From NCBI RefSeq assembly GCF_000181495.1, contig NZ_ABCF01000001.1, forward strand, positions 372,001 through 436,000: a stretch of 64,000 nt of DNA, read 5' to 3'. Position numbers and translations under genes: made by a program. The DNA comes from Bacillus sp. SG-1 (GTDB taxonomy: Bacteria > Bacillota > Bacilli > Bacillales > Bacillaceae_B). Below, in pieces: positions 34,393-43,646 of the stretch; the stretch's first letter is position 1, and every line of letters begins with the position of its first letter. The notes beneath the pieces are model-generated. The model was given only the letters and a program-made list of their open reading frames with translations. It was not told the DNA's origin and made no database searches.

Positions 34393-34471
34393 TTAGTTTA
34401 TTTGGAAAGGCCATTGTGAACCATTTACAGGATTACTTCACAAATGCAATCAAGTAAATATCAAAGCAATA

Positions 34472-34507
34472 CGCACTGTAATTCTTTAGAATTACGGTGC
34501 GTTTTTT
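34472..34507 (+). terminator. Terminator closing the ars cluster
   Basis: A 13-bp stem (CGCACTGTAATTC / GAATTACGGTGCG, one G-U pair), four-base loop TTTA and a six-T tail. Confidence 0.95.
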
Positions 34508-34655
34508 GTTTATCAGATATTTACTGAATTATTTTGTGTATGTGAATAACGAAGACTGTTAGAAAAAAATGTTAAAATAAAAATATGTAACATTATTCCA
34601 TAAATGAGACGGCAGTTTAATTAAACGATAAAAAGCTGCGGTGAGGAGGGCTTAT

Positions 34656-35213
34656 TTGAAACTAAAACCATTAATAAAATTGGGTGTTTTGTTTTTCTGT
34701 ATTCTCACAATAAGTGCTTGTACAAATAATAAAACAACAGTTGAGGAACAAGTTATGAAACTAGTACCGTTTCCACAATCGACAAATATTCTTTATATTG
34801 AAGAGCATAAGGGCGGGAAAATGATTCTATATATAGATAAGAGTGGATTTAGAGGTGCTTTTTATGAAGAAGAACTTGATTACTTTCAAGATACAACAAA
34901 TGCAGAATTAACCCCCCAAGATGGGTTTGATTGGACAATGGATAATAATACACATATGGCTATTTTTGCTGGAGTTATTACAGACGAAAAGATCAAGACC
35001 GTGATTGTAAAACAAAGGACGATTGAGCAACAAGCTAAAATAATTGATATACCAGAAGGCGAAAGATATTGGTTTACTACTTTTGAAGGATTAGAGGAAA
35101 CGCAAAAAGGTGAACCTGACCCACTTAAAATTGAGGCTTATGATATGGACGGAGAACTCTATTGGATATCAGGGGTTTATGATGGTGGTGCATATGAAGG
35201 AAGAACAGAGTAG
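34656..35213 (+). CDS. Lipoprotein, unknown function
   Basis: TTG 34656 after AGGAGGG gives a 185-residue protein with a lipoprotein signal: basic KLKPLIKLG, hydrophobic VLFFCILTI, lipobox ISAC, then a Thr/Asn-rich linker. The mature part (SGFRGAFYEEELDYF, EGERYWFTTFEGLEE) is acidic and has no domain I know. Expected on the outer face of the cytoplasmic membrane. Confidence 0.75.
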   Translation: MKLKPLIKLGVLFFCILTISACTNNKTTVEEQVMKLVPFPQSTNILYIEEHKGGKMILYIDKSGFRGAFYEEELDYFQDTTNAELTPQDGFDWTMDNNTHMAIFAGVITDEKIKTVIVKQRTIEQQAKIIDIPEGERYWFTTFEGLEETQKGEPDPLKIEAYDMDGELYWISGVYDGGAYEGRTE

Positions 35214-35387
35214 AACACCGTTAAGAATAGCTTTCGATAACTGTTGAATTTTTTGAACAAGCGGCAGCTCTCTATTCAATGAAACTTGAGAAATTGAACT
35301 CATAACTATTTAGATAGCCACGAAGGAAACATAAAAAGAAGAAAAGAGTAGGAATCCGGGCAGCCGGCAGAACTGAGGTGAAGCAAG

Positions 35388-35612
35388 TTGAATGAGCTAT
35401 ATTTCCTCGTCGTGATTTTATTAGGTTTCATCATTACGGTGTTCTATATCAGTCATGGCTACAGCAGAGACAGAACCATTAGAAAGGAGATTAGGAACGA
35501 AGTAAGACAAGAGGACATTGTACTCGTTCTTGATTGGATGTTAATATATGGTGTGATTAACACCCACGAATACAACATATTATTAAGAAAATCCCTTCCT
35601 TTCTTAAAGTAA
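35388..35612 (+). CDS. Small single-helix membrane protein
   Basis: A 74-residue protein starting at TTG after GAGGTGAA. One N-terminal helix (LYFLVVILLGFIITVFYI) precedes a charged cytoplasmic tail (RDRTIRKEIRNEVRQED). A terminator-like hairpin follows immediately. No family recognised. Confidence 0.6.
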   Translation: MNELYFLVVILLGFIITVFYISHGYSRDRTIRKEIRNEVRQEDIVLVLDWMLIYGVINTHEYNILLRKSLPFLK

Positions 35613-35614
35613 AG

Positions 35615-35646
35615 AGGGCGCTTGCTCAGCAGGCAGTCGCCCTTTG
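35615..35646. terminator. GGGCG-type hairpin terminator
   Basis: AGGGCG pairs with CGCCCT around a TTGCTCAGCAGGCA loop that also holds inner pairing; TTT follows. Similar GGGCG...TTGCT...AGCA...CGCCC hairpins occur at 36694 and 40445. Confidence 0.65.
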
Positions 35647-35744
35647 TTCAAGTAAATGATCAGGTTAACGTTAGCACTAAAAGATTGGGGTTCAAAAAAA
35701 GGACGTAAATCAGGTATGGAACTATGCCAACAGGAGGGCCGCTG

Positions 35745-35939
35745 ATGGACTATTTTTTTTATTTCAATATGCTTAGAAATATAATTTCTACTTTTTTTCA
35801 AAACGGTATTTGGGTAATCGGCTTTTTCTACTTGTTAATTAAAACATATGAAAGTGATCGACTTAAACAAATCTCAAAATATGTTACTGGAGTCAGTTTA
35901 GTTTTACTATTTGTTTATTCTATTTTAGTAAGTATATAG
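35745..35939 (+). CDS. Small two-helix membrane protein
   Basis: ATG 35745 is four bases after AGGAGGGCC. The 64-residue product has two hydrophobic helices (IWVIGFFYLLI and VTGVSLVLLFVYSILVSI) joined by a charged loop (KTYESDRLKQISKY). No family recognised. The upstream in-frame ATG at 35724 has no comparable SD. Confidence 0.6.
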   Translation: MDYFFYFNMLRNIISTFFQNGIWVIGFFYLLIKTYESDRLKQISKYVTGVSLVLLFVYSILVSI

Positions 35940-36156
35940 GGTCTTCAATTAACGTGGCATTACTTGAAGATAAGTCAATGATTTTGGCCAATACATATTT
36001 TCAGCAGGGGCGTTTGCTGATAAAGCTTAGATAATAACTATAAACGAAAGAAATACATTCAGTCTGGAGCGGTTGCTATTTATGCAATCCGCTTTATTTA
36101 AATTATATATAGAGTATTGGGAATAATACTGTTTAAAAGGAATACGAGGTGTTTGG

Positions 36157-36668
36157 ATGAAACTTATTTCAAGTTTATTGCTGATTATATTTCTCAGTAC
36201 TATTACTTTAATAGTCTCCGCTAATGAAATTAAGTATAAACACAACAGCATAACAATAGATGAATTAAAGGAAAAGATGGATTTTAAATTGCTGGTTCCA
36301 GTAAAGATTCCTGAAGAGTGGACTTTAGAAATAAAAACCCACGATTATAAGGATGGAAATGTAAGCGGCATTACTTTGCATTATTTGAATGAAAATAAGG
36401 AGAAATTAATGATAAGGATAGAAGAAAAAAAAGCCTCCAAAAGGGGTAATCAGTCAATGGGCAGAAGAGTTTTCGAAGGGAGATAGGATAAAAATCAATG
36501 ATGCCCCCAGCTTGTTATCAAGAATGGGCTAACAGTGGAAGAAAATTAAATGGAAAGTTAATAAGTGGCGGGCTTTTAACTTGGATAAAAGATGGGACAT
36601 ATCTGCAAATGGACAGTTCTTATTTAACGAAAAATGAAATGGTTGAGATTGCAAAAACTATCAGGTGA
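36157..36668 (+). pseudogene. DUF4367-like exported protein gene broken by two frameshifts
   Basis: The first 100 codons encode a signal peptide (KLISSLLLIIFLSTITLIVSA) and the start of a DUF4367-like domain (FKLLVPVKIPEEWTLEI, GITLHYLNENKEKLMIRI). The match then continues in the next frame as GDRIKINDAP and in the third as CYQEWANSGRKLNGKLIS through VEIAKTIR, to TGA 36668. The breaks fall near TTTTCGAAGGG (~36470) and GCCCCCAG (~36505), both homopolymers, so sequencing error is as likely as real decay. Confidence 0.75.
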
Positions 36669-36693
36669 AATGCACCTATATTTTCGGATAAAA

Positions 36694-36722
36694 GGGCGAT
36701 TACTGCACAAGCAAACGCCCCC
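36694..36722. terminator. Shared hairpin terminator between convergent genes
   Basis: GGGCG (36694-36698) pairs with CGCCC (36716-36720) around a partly paired loop containing TACTGCACAAGCA. It lies between the DUF4367-like gene and the convergent gene at 36739. Confidence 0.6.
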
Positions 36723-36738
36723 TGGAAGCCTTAAAAAC

Positions 36739-37212
36739 TCAATATAAGTTCCTTGAAATTGGCTGTTCTTTTATTTTGTTTGCACCATCAAAGATGAATA
36801 AAATTGCCTCTTGCATTGCTAGTTTTTCTAATTTTACCAGGTCTGAATTATTTTTTATAACATATTCACTAAATAAAATGATCTCATCCTCTCTAGAAGA
36901 AGCTCGAGTTCCAATTTGGTTTGGACGCATTTTTGTAAACTTTGACTCTTTATATATTTCAAGCTCCATAAGGTCTGCCAATGGTTTATTTGGAATCACT
37001 GCTAATTCAAATCCCTGAATCTTTTGCCCTGGATAATCGTAGCGGCTTTCAATGGGTGTCCCATCATCTGTTTGTAATATGACCTCATAGCTAAGAATAT
37101 TATCTTTTACCTCGATATTAACCTCTTTTATATTGAAATACTGTTGCTTTTCAAAGCCAGTAAGAGCACTCATCACCATACTACAGACTACAAATAAACT
37201 CAGTATCTTCAT
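36739..37212 (-). CDS. Secreted hypothetical protein
   Basis: A 157-residue protein with a signal peptide (KILSLFVVCSMVMSALTGF) and a soluble, beta-rich body (FNIKEVNIEVKDNILSYEV, QKIQGFELAVIPNKP), possibly a small extracytoplasmic domain. GGAGGCAG lies before the ATG on the minus strand. It is convergent with the preceding gene. No family recognised. Confidence 0.65.
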   Translation of the reverse strand: MKILSLFVVCSMVMSALTGFEKQQYFNIKEVNIEVKDNILSYEVILQTDDGTPIESRYDYPGQKIQGFELAVIPNKPLADLMELEIYKESKFTKMRPNQIGTRASSREDEIILFSEYVIKNNSDLVKLEKLAMQEAILFIFDGANKIKEQPISRNLY

Positions 37213-37633
37213 TTCTGCCTCCGCTTATAGTTAATGATAGTAAGATAATATATTTTAGTTTTGTCATTATGTCTTTTCTTATTCAAGCAATGAGGGCTAT
37301 CCGGATAAGGATGAGCTTCTTTTTTTCTTGAGTAAGCTGCTCAATTTTTGACCGGATTGGTATTACATAAAAATGTATAGTTGGGCTCTCTATAATATAA
37401 TTTGTCCTATGAAACCATGACCGTATTTGCGTAAAACCTTTGTTAATTAGAAGCGAACACTCGCAGTAGTAATCATAATTTCTACCAGGACCTTACTAAA
37501 TCAATCTTCAACTTCTACTAAAACCGGCCTGAGAATAAGATTTCTGACTCGCTAAAAAATGTTATAAAATCCCATCTAAAAATGAAACTTTATTAATAGT
37601 CACTCGTAGATGTATATCATAAAGGAGATGATT
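37213..37633. other. 421-bp intergenic stretch with no supported gene
   Basis: AT-rich. I see no ORF with an SD site. A T-run at about 37320-37328 after GATGAGCTTC is not backed by a clear stem. Confidence 0.6.
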
Positions 37634-37834
37634 ATGGTGAAAGAATACAAATTTGAAAAGATTGAATTATCAGGTTTGAAAGGGGTTAACAGCAAACCTT
37701 CTTCAGATTATCAAGAAGTCATTCATGCACATGCCAAGGAGGGGTGGGAATTAGTTCAAATCTTTGCCCCAGGAACAGGATCATACGGAAGTGCTTCTTA
37801 CATAGAGATAATCTTTGTTCGGGAAGCAAATTAG
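37634..37834 (+). CDS. DUF4177-like small protein
   Basis: A 66-residue soluble protein: VKEYKFEKIELSG, then the helix HAHAKEGWELVQIFAPGTG and the closing strand SYIEIIFVREA. This follows the DUF4177 layout (beta, a helix with GWELV, beta). ATG 37634 is six bases after AAAGGAGA. Function of the family is unknown. Confidence 0.75.
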   Translation: MVKEYKFEKIELSGLKGVNSKPSSDYQEVIHAHAKEGWELVQIFAPGTGSYGSASYIEIIFVREAN

Positions 37835-37982
37835 GACAAAATGCTAAAGGGGCTTTTCCATAACAGGATAGGCTTATACTTCTAAAATATCCTTGAGAAA
37901 GTGATTTGTTTCGAAATAATTGGTGAGAGTTTTGTTTTGGGTCAATAAAGATAAAAAATTTGATTATATTGTAGGGATGAAA

Positions 37983-38387
37983 ATGAATATTGAAGAACAA
38001 CTTTATCAATCAGCGGTTGATTTAATCAAAGAAAGGTATCCAGAAGGTTGGGGAGGAACAGCGGCGATGCACACTGAAGACGGTCGAATCTTAACCAGTG
38101 TCTCTCCAGAGATAATCAATGCTTCAACAGAATTGTGTATTGAAACTGGTGCAATCCTTGAAGCACATAAATTTAACGCCAAGGTCACACATAGTATTTG
38201 TGTAGTGCGGGAAGATGAAAACTCCGAGTTTAAAATTCTAACTCCTTGTGGCATCTGTCAGGAGAGGTTATTTTACTGGGGAGAAAATGTTAAAGCAGCT
38301 GTAACCCATCCAAGTGGAGAACTAGAATACAAATTGTTGAAAGAAATACAACCATATCATTGGTATAAGGCTTATAAAAATGAGTGA
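37983..38387 (+). CDS. Cytidine deaminase-family enzyme (blasticidin-S-deaminase-like)
   Basis: A ~134-residue protein with the zinc-deaminase motifs ELCIETGAILEAHK (C-x-E: zinc ligand Cys and proton-shuttling Glu) and PCGICQERLFYW (the two further zinc Cys). The GTAAMHTEDGRILTSV block matches the small tetrameric cytidine/blasticidin deaminases. ATG 37983 is favoured (AGGGA before it); ATG 37977 is possible. The substrate could be cytidine or a nucleoside antibiotic. Confidence 0.82.
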   Translation: MNIEEQLYQSAVDLIKERYPEGWGGTAAMHTEDGRILTSVSPEIINASTELCIETGAILEAHKFNAKVTHSICVVREDENSEFKILTPCGICQERLFYWGENVKAAVTHPSGELEYKLLKEIQPYHWYKAYKNE

Positions 38388-38517
38388 AATCTGTTATGCA
38401 CATAAGTTACTAATTCCCTATAACTATTTATCCTAATTATTAAGAATTTAATAGGAGATTTCAAATTAAATCCGTAATTTTTCTTGAAATCAAATCTCGA
38501 TAACAGGGGGAATAGTT

Positions 38518-38682
38518 CTGAAAAATTTAATTCTCTATTGGAGGATATTTGTCTTAGGGACGATAGTGCTGCTTTTCTTAAATAATGTTATTAGTCAGTT
38601 CCTCTTCCTTTCCTTTCTGTCTGGGATTATTTTATATGTGGGAATTCCTTGGTTATATACTAAGGTGGTAAAGAGAAAATAG
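38518..38682 (+). CDS. Tiny membrane protein with apparent CTG start
   Basis: A 54-residue ORF encoding two hydrophobic helices (IFVLGTIVLLFLNNVI and FLSFLSGIILYVGIPWLY) and a basic tail (TKVVKRK). CAGGGGGAA (38504-38512) is well spaced before CTG 38518; there is no in-frame ATG, GTG or TTG near the SD. The unusual start lowers confidence, although the product is typical of the neighbouring small membrane proteins. Confidence 0.5.
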   Translation: MKNLILYWRIFVLGTIVLLFLNNVISQFLFLSFLSGIILYVGIPWLYTKVVKRK

Positions 38683-38815
38683 TATCCTATTTGTGCTTGA
38701 AGTAACGTAGAACAGCGGGTGCTCTTTATAAAGGGAGTCTGGCCAAGCGTATATTTACGAGAGGGTAACGCTTAATAGAAAAAGATAGTGAAAGAATGAG
38801 GGGGATGTACTGATT

Positions 38816-38992
38816 TTGAAACAAAAAGTTATTAGTACAATTAAAGAAGCACTTGGTTATTTCGTAACCGGGATAGGTGCATATTATATATTTTACAAAG
38901 GAGTAACTTTTTCTAATGTGATCTTGTTAAGTCTAGGAATAGCATTGGTTTTTCTTAATATGCCGCGTAAAAGAAAACAAAGAGATTATTAA
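38816..38992 (+). CDS. Tiny membrane protein
   Basis: A 58-residue ORF with two helices (ALGYFVTGIGAYYIFY and VILLSLGIALVFLNM) and a strongly basic tail (PRKRKQRDY). GAGGGGGA (38798-38805) precedes it. TTG 38816 is taken as the start; CTG 38810 is in frame and closer to the SD. No family recognised. Confidence 0.5.
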   Translation: MKQKVISTIKEALGYFVTGIGAYYIFYKGVTFSNVILLSLGIALVFLNMPRKRKQRDY

Positions 38993-39024
38993 GGTGATTT
39001 ACAGCTGATGGAGGACAGAAACTG

Positions 39025-39144
39025 ATGAAAGAAATTGTAAAGAAAAATCCGTTTTTAAAGTATAGTTTTTATGTGACGTTTGGCTTTTTATGCCTTTCAG
39101 CAGGCTATACATTAGGAAAATGGATTATTGGGGTTTCCTTTTAA
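39025..39144 (+). CDS. Tiny single-helix membrane protein
   Basis: A 39-residue ORF: KEIVKKNPFLKYS (basic) then the helix FYVTFGFLCLSAGYTLGKWI. GGAGG is ten bases before the ATG. Evidence is limited to SD, length and hydrophobicity. Confidence 0.45.
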   Translation: MKEIVKKNPFLKYSFYVTFGFLCLSAGYTLGKWIIGVSF

Positions 39145-39252
39145 AAGGGGCATTGAAAGATAACATTCTTTCCTGGTTATGATGGGACTCTGGCCTGCTT
39201 GAGACAGGTTTTGCCGAGAGAAATAATTGTGAAAATGAAAAGAGGTGGACAT

Positions 39253-39765
39253 ATGGATAATCACAAGTTCAATGAGTTTATTAAAATTACAAAAAAGCTA
39301 AATGATATCAATATTATCCCATTGTTAATGGGGTCGGTTGGTTTGGAGATAGTTACCGGAAAGAGTTGGGATGCACAAGACTTAGATATTCATATACCAG
39401 GTGACGAAAGAGGCTGGGAAGTACCGCCTGAATTAAATATACATAACTGGAACGATGTAGTGAACATTATGGAGCTAATGGGATATAGCTTAATAGATTT
39501 GCACGAACACGAGTTCACTAAAGATGGATTATCAGTTGAGTTTGGTATTATTGACACTTTACCGAGTTTTGCAGGAATACAGTTAAATGATCTACAAATG
39601 CATCAATTGGGAGACGTAAAGTATTATCTACTGAATCCAGAGCAATATTTAAGGGTTTATGAAGCTTCTTCAAAGGATAGCTACCGGGCAGACAACAATA
39701 ATAATAAAGATAGTAGAAAAATAGAATTTTTAAAAAGAATGATAAATGGTGCTGAATTTTGCTAA
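39253..39765 (+). CDS. Nucleotidyltransferase-fold protein
   Basis: A 170-residue protein with the minimal nucleotidyltransferase signature: MGSVGLEIVTGKSWDAQDLDIH (hGS loop followed by the D-x-D metal pair), a helical middle (VVNIMELMGYSLIDLHEHEF) and SVEFGIIDTLPSF. ATG 39253 follows AAGAGGTGG; upstream in-frame starts are not needed. The substrate is unknown; no toxin-antitoxin partner is evident next to it. Confidence 0.7.
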   Translation: MDNHKFNEFIKITKKLNDINIIPLLMGSVGLEIVTGKSWDAQDLDIHIPGDERGWEVPPELNIHNWNDVVNIMELMGYSLIDLHEHEFTKDGLSVEFGIIDTLPSFAGIQLNDLQMHQLGDVKYYLLNPEQYLRVYEASSKDSYRADNNNNKDSRKIEFLKRMINGAEFC

Positions 39766-39895
39766 TTGAGTTGTGGGCAATAACCAGAGGTCAACTAAAT
39801 GCTTCAGGTGTCAATGGCGACTGAATAATTCGAAACTATAAATGTTCTGCAGTCGTCTAATTACTGCTGTTTTATGTTATGTGGAGGGGGATAAA

Positions 39896-40411
39896 TTGAA
39901 GGGAAAACACATTTTTATAATTGTTATCGTACTCTTTGGCATGCTATCTGCTTGTTTTCAAAATCCCGACTTTGAGATGTACGAAGGGGAAGCCCTTAAT
40001 ATTGGCGTTATTGGAGAGCCGCCTGCAATTAAAGAAGTACAAGTGAAATTCAATGAGATTTCTTTTGATGAGTTAAATAATAGAGATTTGAGTCCCTATG
40101 ATGCAATATTTATTACAAAGGAGCATCTTATAGAGGCATCAGAAAGTCAATACGCTGAGCTGTATAAGAATTCTGCTATTCCCATCTTTTTTATATCAGC
40201 TAGGAGTCATATCCCTTTTACTGTGGAAGATGAAAAGTATTCTGATTCTTGGGGCTGGAGCAGCGGTACTAACCACTCTGTGGGAATTCTTATGTCGGAA
40301 GACGGCGAGACATTAAACAGCTGGGGATTTGGCTTATATAATGATGAAAAAACAGATGCTCATATTAAGGACATGTATTCAGGGATTTTTAAGACAATCG
40401 ATGAACTATAA
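39896..40411 (+). CDS. Lipoprotein, unknown function
   Basis: TTG 39896 after GGAGGGGGA gives a 171-residue lipoprotein: KGKHIFIIVIVLFGMLSAC (lipobox LSAC) and a mature domain with LNIGVIGEPPAIKEVQVKF and YDAIFITKEHLIEASES, which looks like a small alpha/beta domain. No family recognised; membrane-anchored on the outside. Confidence 0.75.
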   Translation: MKGKHIFIIVIVLFGMLSACFQNPDFEMYEGEALNIGVIGEPPAIKEVQVKFNEISFDELNNRDLSPYDAIFITKEHLIEASESQYAELYKNSAIPIFFISARSHIPFTVEDEKYSDSWGWSSGTNHSVGILMSEDGETLNSWGFGLYNDEKTDAHIKDMYSGIFKTIDEL

Positions 40412-40441
40412 GTTAAGCAACCAATAATAAATTCAAAAGCC

Positions 40442-40498
40442 GGGCATTTGCTGAACAAGCAGCCGCCCCTAATTCACCACAAGGTTTTTTAGGGGCGG
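40442..40498. terminator. Nested hairpins after the lipoprotein gene
   Basis: CGGGCATTTGCTGAACAAGC folds with GCAGCCGCCC (a GGGC/GCCC stem) and CCGCCCCTAA (40463-40472) is exactly complementary to TTAGGGGCGG (40489-40498). The two folds share bases, so they exclude each other. Confidence 0.6.
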
Positions 40499-40740
40499 TG
40501 GGAATCACTGGCCCGCTAGTCTCTCTTTAGCATGCAATTTCCGCTTCATTCGTCCCCCGAATACCCGTTAGTATTAGGCTCTCGTTTCACCGATTTTGCC
40601 ACTTTAAAAATTATTCCACTACGTTTATTGAAAAACCCCCTCGGGATCCAGCGCATTAGTATGTTAAAATTGGAAAGGTTTGTAACTCAGATGGGATAAA
40701 ATAAACTCTTAGGATTTTTTTTTTGAAAATAAATTTCCCC

Positions 40741-40766
40741 TGTAACTTTTTCCAAACGAAAGAGTC
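40741..40766 (+). promoter_or_regulatory. Probable autoregulatory ECF promoter
   Basis: TGTAAC (40741-40746), 16 bases, AGTC (40763-40766), directly upstream of an ECF sigma gene. The TGTAAC-N16-xGTC layout is that of ECF promoters, which usually precede their own sigma gene. Confidence 0.5.
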
Positions 40767-40794
40767 AATACGTGTGAGGGAGAAGGGGGATGAG

Positions 40795-41292
40795 ATGGCC
40801 GAACCGTTTAGTGAGTTGTACGAAACATATAAAGGTTCTATTTACTCTTACTTATTGAAGAACACAGGCAATCCCCATATAGCAGAAGAGCTGACTCATG
40901 ATACTTTCACCAAAGCGTTTAAATCCCTGAAGAACTTCCGTGGAGAAAGTTCTTTGAAATCCTGGCTGTTTACAATTGCAAGAAATACATATCTAAGCTA
41001 CTGCAAAAAAAGTTCCACAAAGTTCGAGATTAGTAACGATCTCATAGATGAAGAGTGGCAGGACAAGGAGGATGGCTTCAAAGCGATGGAGGAGAAGGCC
41101 AGTATTTCATCCATTTTATCTAGTCTTTCTGAAAGGGACCGAACTTTCCTGCTGCTTAGAGATCAACAGGGAATGACCTATGTTGAAATTGCGGCCATAA
41201 TTGGTGAAACAGAAGGGAGCGTCAAGGTGGGAATTTATCGAGCCAGGAAAAGGTTCAAAGAGAAATATCAACAGGAGTTTGGAGGTGAGTGA
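40795..41292 (+). CDS. ECF-type RNA polymerase sigma factor
   Basis: A 165-residue protein from ATG 40795 (AAGGGGGATGAG upstream): region 2 FSELYETYKGSIYSYLLKNT with HIAEELTHDTFTKAF and SSLKSWLFTIARNTYLSY; region 4 LSERDRTFLLLRDQQGMTYV with EIAAIIGETEGSVKVGIYRA. SigX/YlaC-like. The anti-sigma gene follows immediately, with its SD inside the end of this gene, as in most ECF sigma/anti-sigma pairs. Confidence 0.92.
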   Translation: MAEPFSELYETYKGSIYSYLLKNTGNPHIAEELTHDTFTKAFKSLKNFRGESSLKSWLFTIARNTYLSYCKKSSTKFEISNDLIDEEWQDKEDGFKAMEEKASISSILSSLSERDRTFLLLRDQQGMTYVEIAAIIGETEGSVKVGIYRARKRFKEKYQQEFGGE

Positions 41293-41294
41293 TA

Positions 41295-42797
41295 GTGAAA
41301 TATTCATGTGACCTAGTTCAGGATTTATACCCATTATATGAAGAGGGCGACCTCAGTCCTTCAGTCAAAGAAAAAGTGGAGGAACATCTAAGTGAGTGTG
41401 AGAACTGCAGGACAGTCTATACTTCTGGTGAAGGCTTTGCCTCAAGCGGCTTAAGCGACATGGAACCTGCTGTGCCCCAGTCTTTGGATGAGCGTATCCG
41501 ATTAACGATGAAGTTGCGGCGGATGAAGTTTTTTCTTGTAATCATAAGCAGTATCCTCCTATTAATCTTGGCAAATCATTATCAGAACCAGCGACAAGGA
41601 GTGGTTTCCGCGTACCATCAAGTCCACAGAGGTGCTGAAGATCTAGTGTATCTCGTTCAATCAGCTCCAGAAGCATCAGTAGAGGAATTGAACTTTTTAA
41701 AAGAGGTGGCTTTTGCAGGCTTGAATGAAGGAGTCGAAGAGCTGACTCAGTCCTTAAACTGGTTGGAGGAACAAAAACGTAAGGATTTCAACATGTATTT
41801 AGAGCAGCAATCCCTCTATACCACGCTGGACAATCTTAACTTAAGGAAATCAGATGGCAGATGGGATAATACCGACCAGCAGGTGTTTGCCTTACTGATT
41901 CAACTTGCAGAGGAGTATTGGCAGGTAGTTGAAGAGGACTACGACAAGTTCAATCATGGATACAGTTCCTATTTTGAAACTGTAGATATTGAGGGATTAA
42001 GTAAGCCGCTCGAGGAAATCAATAAGCTGACTTATACGTATAATCGGTTCCATCAACTGCCTGATGAAGTAAAACAATTAAATGAGACTGAGCTAAAACA
42101 AAGAATCGGATCTATTTTCAATCTGGACTCCACTAATATCCATTTGGAGAAAAATGATAATTACAGCTATAGATTCACCTCTAAAAACAAAAATGTTAGC
42201 GGAGAAGTCGATGCATTCTCAGGCTATCCACTGCGGATCGATGACTCCGGTTCTGTTAAGCTGAAAGGGAAGCTTTTAGATGTCGATGATGCAAAGGAAA
42301 AAGCAACATCGATGATAAATAGGATTTACGGAAAAGATAAGAACTTTAATGTCGAGTACCTCGGTGTCAATGTGAACATATCCAGCAATAATGATGCGAA
42401 GTTTTACTCATTTGGCTTTATGCCAATGTTCGACTCATTGCCTGTATATGCATTTTCGGACGGATCCTTCACCATGCATTTTGATGCGAGATCAGGTGAG
42501 TTCAAGATGATGCGCAGCGTCAAGGAAATCCCGTTAAAACCGGATACGAAAGTGGATATCACCGAAAAGATTTCACCCGAGCAAGGTCTAAACACACTCA
42601 CCGAAAAAGTACAAATAGAAGATGGAAAGCTGGCGGAAAAAAGACAATATGAATACATTGATACTTTTGTAATTTATTCTTCCACTTCAGGCGGTATGGT
42701 GCCTGTTCATGCGTACGGGTTAAGTGACAAGGATCATACTTGGCGGTATATCAATACAGTAAGTGGGAAAGAAGAGCTGCTTTATAATGAGCACTAA
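41295..42797 (+). CDS. Zinc-finger (ZAS) anti-sigma factor with large extracytoplasmic domain
   Basis: About 500 residues. The N-terminus is a zinc-finger anti-sigma domain (DLVQDLYPLYEEGDLSP with EEHLSECENC: HxxxCxxC). One membrane helix (FFLVIISSILLLILA, about residues 78-92) is followed by a large outside region containing PepSY/YcdB-like segments (SGEVDAFSGYPLRID and AKEKATSMINRIYG). GTG 41295 is nine bases after GGAGG; GTG 41289 overlapping the sigma stop is possible. Confidence 0.85.
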   Translation: MKYSCDLVQDLYPLYEEGDLSPSVKEKVEEHLSECENCRTVYTSGEGFASSGLSDMEPAVPQSLDERIRLTMKLRRMKFFLVIISSILLLILANHYQNQRQGVVSAYHQVHRGAEDLVYLVQSAPEASVEELNFLKEVAFAGLNEGVEELTQSLNWLEEQKRKDFNMYLEQQSLYTTLDNLNLRKSDGRWDNTDQQVFALLIQLAEEYWQVVEEDYDKFNHGYSSYFETVDIEGLSKPLEEINKLTYTYNRFHQLPDEVKQLNETELKQRIGSIFNLDSTNIHLEKNDNYSYRFTSKNKNVSGEVDAFSGYPLRIDDSGSVKLKGKLLDVDDAKEKATSMINRIYGKDKNFNVEYLGVNVNISSNNDAKFYSFGFMPMFDSLPVYAFSDGSFTMHFDARSGEFKMMRSVKEIPLKPDTKVDITEKISPEQGLNTLTEKVQIEDGKLAEKRQYEYIDTFVIYSSTSGGMVPVHAYGLSDKDHTWRYINTVSGKEELLYNEH

Positions 42798-42830
42798 CTA
42801 TTTTAAGAAAAGAACAACCAGGAGGGGACA

Positions 42831-43397
42831 ATGAAAAAAGGAATCTTTGTTATGATTATATCAGCAATCATTGTTTTGTTTATTGTGGTTAATGGTTATC
42901 GGTTTACCCCGGAGAGTGCTGCAGAAAGTTCCGCGGGTCTATCAAAAGATTTTGAACTTATAGATACGCATGAAGTTTATTCCGATACCGTTATGTTATA
43001 TAAGAGTGATGAACAGAAAGAGTATCGAACGGTTTTGGCTAGTAAATCAGGTTGGTTGTATAAAGGTTATACCTCTACGTATGTGTCTTATAATTCTGAC
43101 CCTGTCAGACTAGTTGGCGGAATGAGTGTAACCACTGAAAATAATGCGCTCACTTATATGAGTATCCTGTCCATGGATGAAAATGTATCTTATATCGAGG
43201 CTGGCATAGAGCCATATGTTAGAAGGCAGGAGGTTAGTAAGGGAGAACGTATTTCATTTTTATTTCCTTTTAGCGAGCAATTAGAAAACCTCAATCCTGT
43301 GGCCTATGATGCAAATGGTAACAAGCTTTATTATTTTGGTTATCCAAAAAACACTAACGAATTCTCGGATAAAGATTACAAATGGCATGAGTTTTAA
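42831..43397 (+). CDS. Membrane-anchored hypothetical protein of the sigma operon
   Basis: A 188-residue protein with an N-terminal signal anchor (FVMIISAIIVLFIVVNGY) and a beta-rich body (VMLYKSDEQKEYRTVLASKS, AYDANGNKLYYFGYP). CAGGAGGGGAC before the ATG is a strong SD. It starts 33 bases after the anti-sigma gene and ends before a good terminator, so it is probably the third gene of the operon. No family recognised. Confidence 0.72.
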   Translation: MKKGIFVMIISAIIVLFIVVNGYRFTPESAAESSAGLSKDFELIDTHEVYSDTVMLYKSDEQKEYRTVLASKSGWLYKGYTSTYVSYNSDPVRLVGGMSVTTENNALTYMSILSMDENVSYIEAGIEPYVRRQEVSKGERISFLFPFSEQLENLNPVAYDANGNKLYYFGYPKNTNEFSDKDYKWHEF

Positions 43398-43445
43398 AAG
43401 GAAGGGTGCCCAGAAAGCTACTTCGTTTCTAGAGTTTTAATAAGT

Positions 43446-43483
43446 GAGGTGTTCTTTCGGACTTTCGGAGAACACCTCTTTTT
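43446..43483 (+). terminator. Rho-independent terminator
   Basis: A perfect 10-bp stem (GAGGTGTTCT / AGAACACCTC), 13-base loop and five T residues, after the sigma operon. Confidence 0.93.
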
Positions 43484-43646
43484 CCATTGCGAATGGTTCG
43501 GAATTTATCCACCACTCATTTACATTCATTAGCTCCCTTCCGTTTTTCCCCATCTAATGATAAAATTCAAAAAAGATGTTACTTGAATTCTACTAATCAG
43601 AATGACTTTATATAAACCAGAATCCACGAGAGGAGGCATCAGTCTA

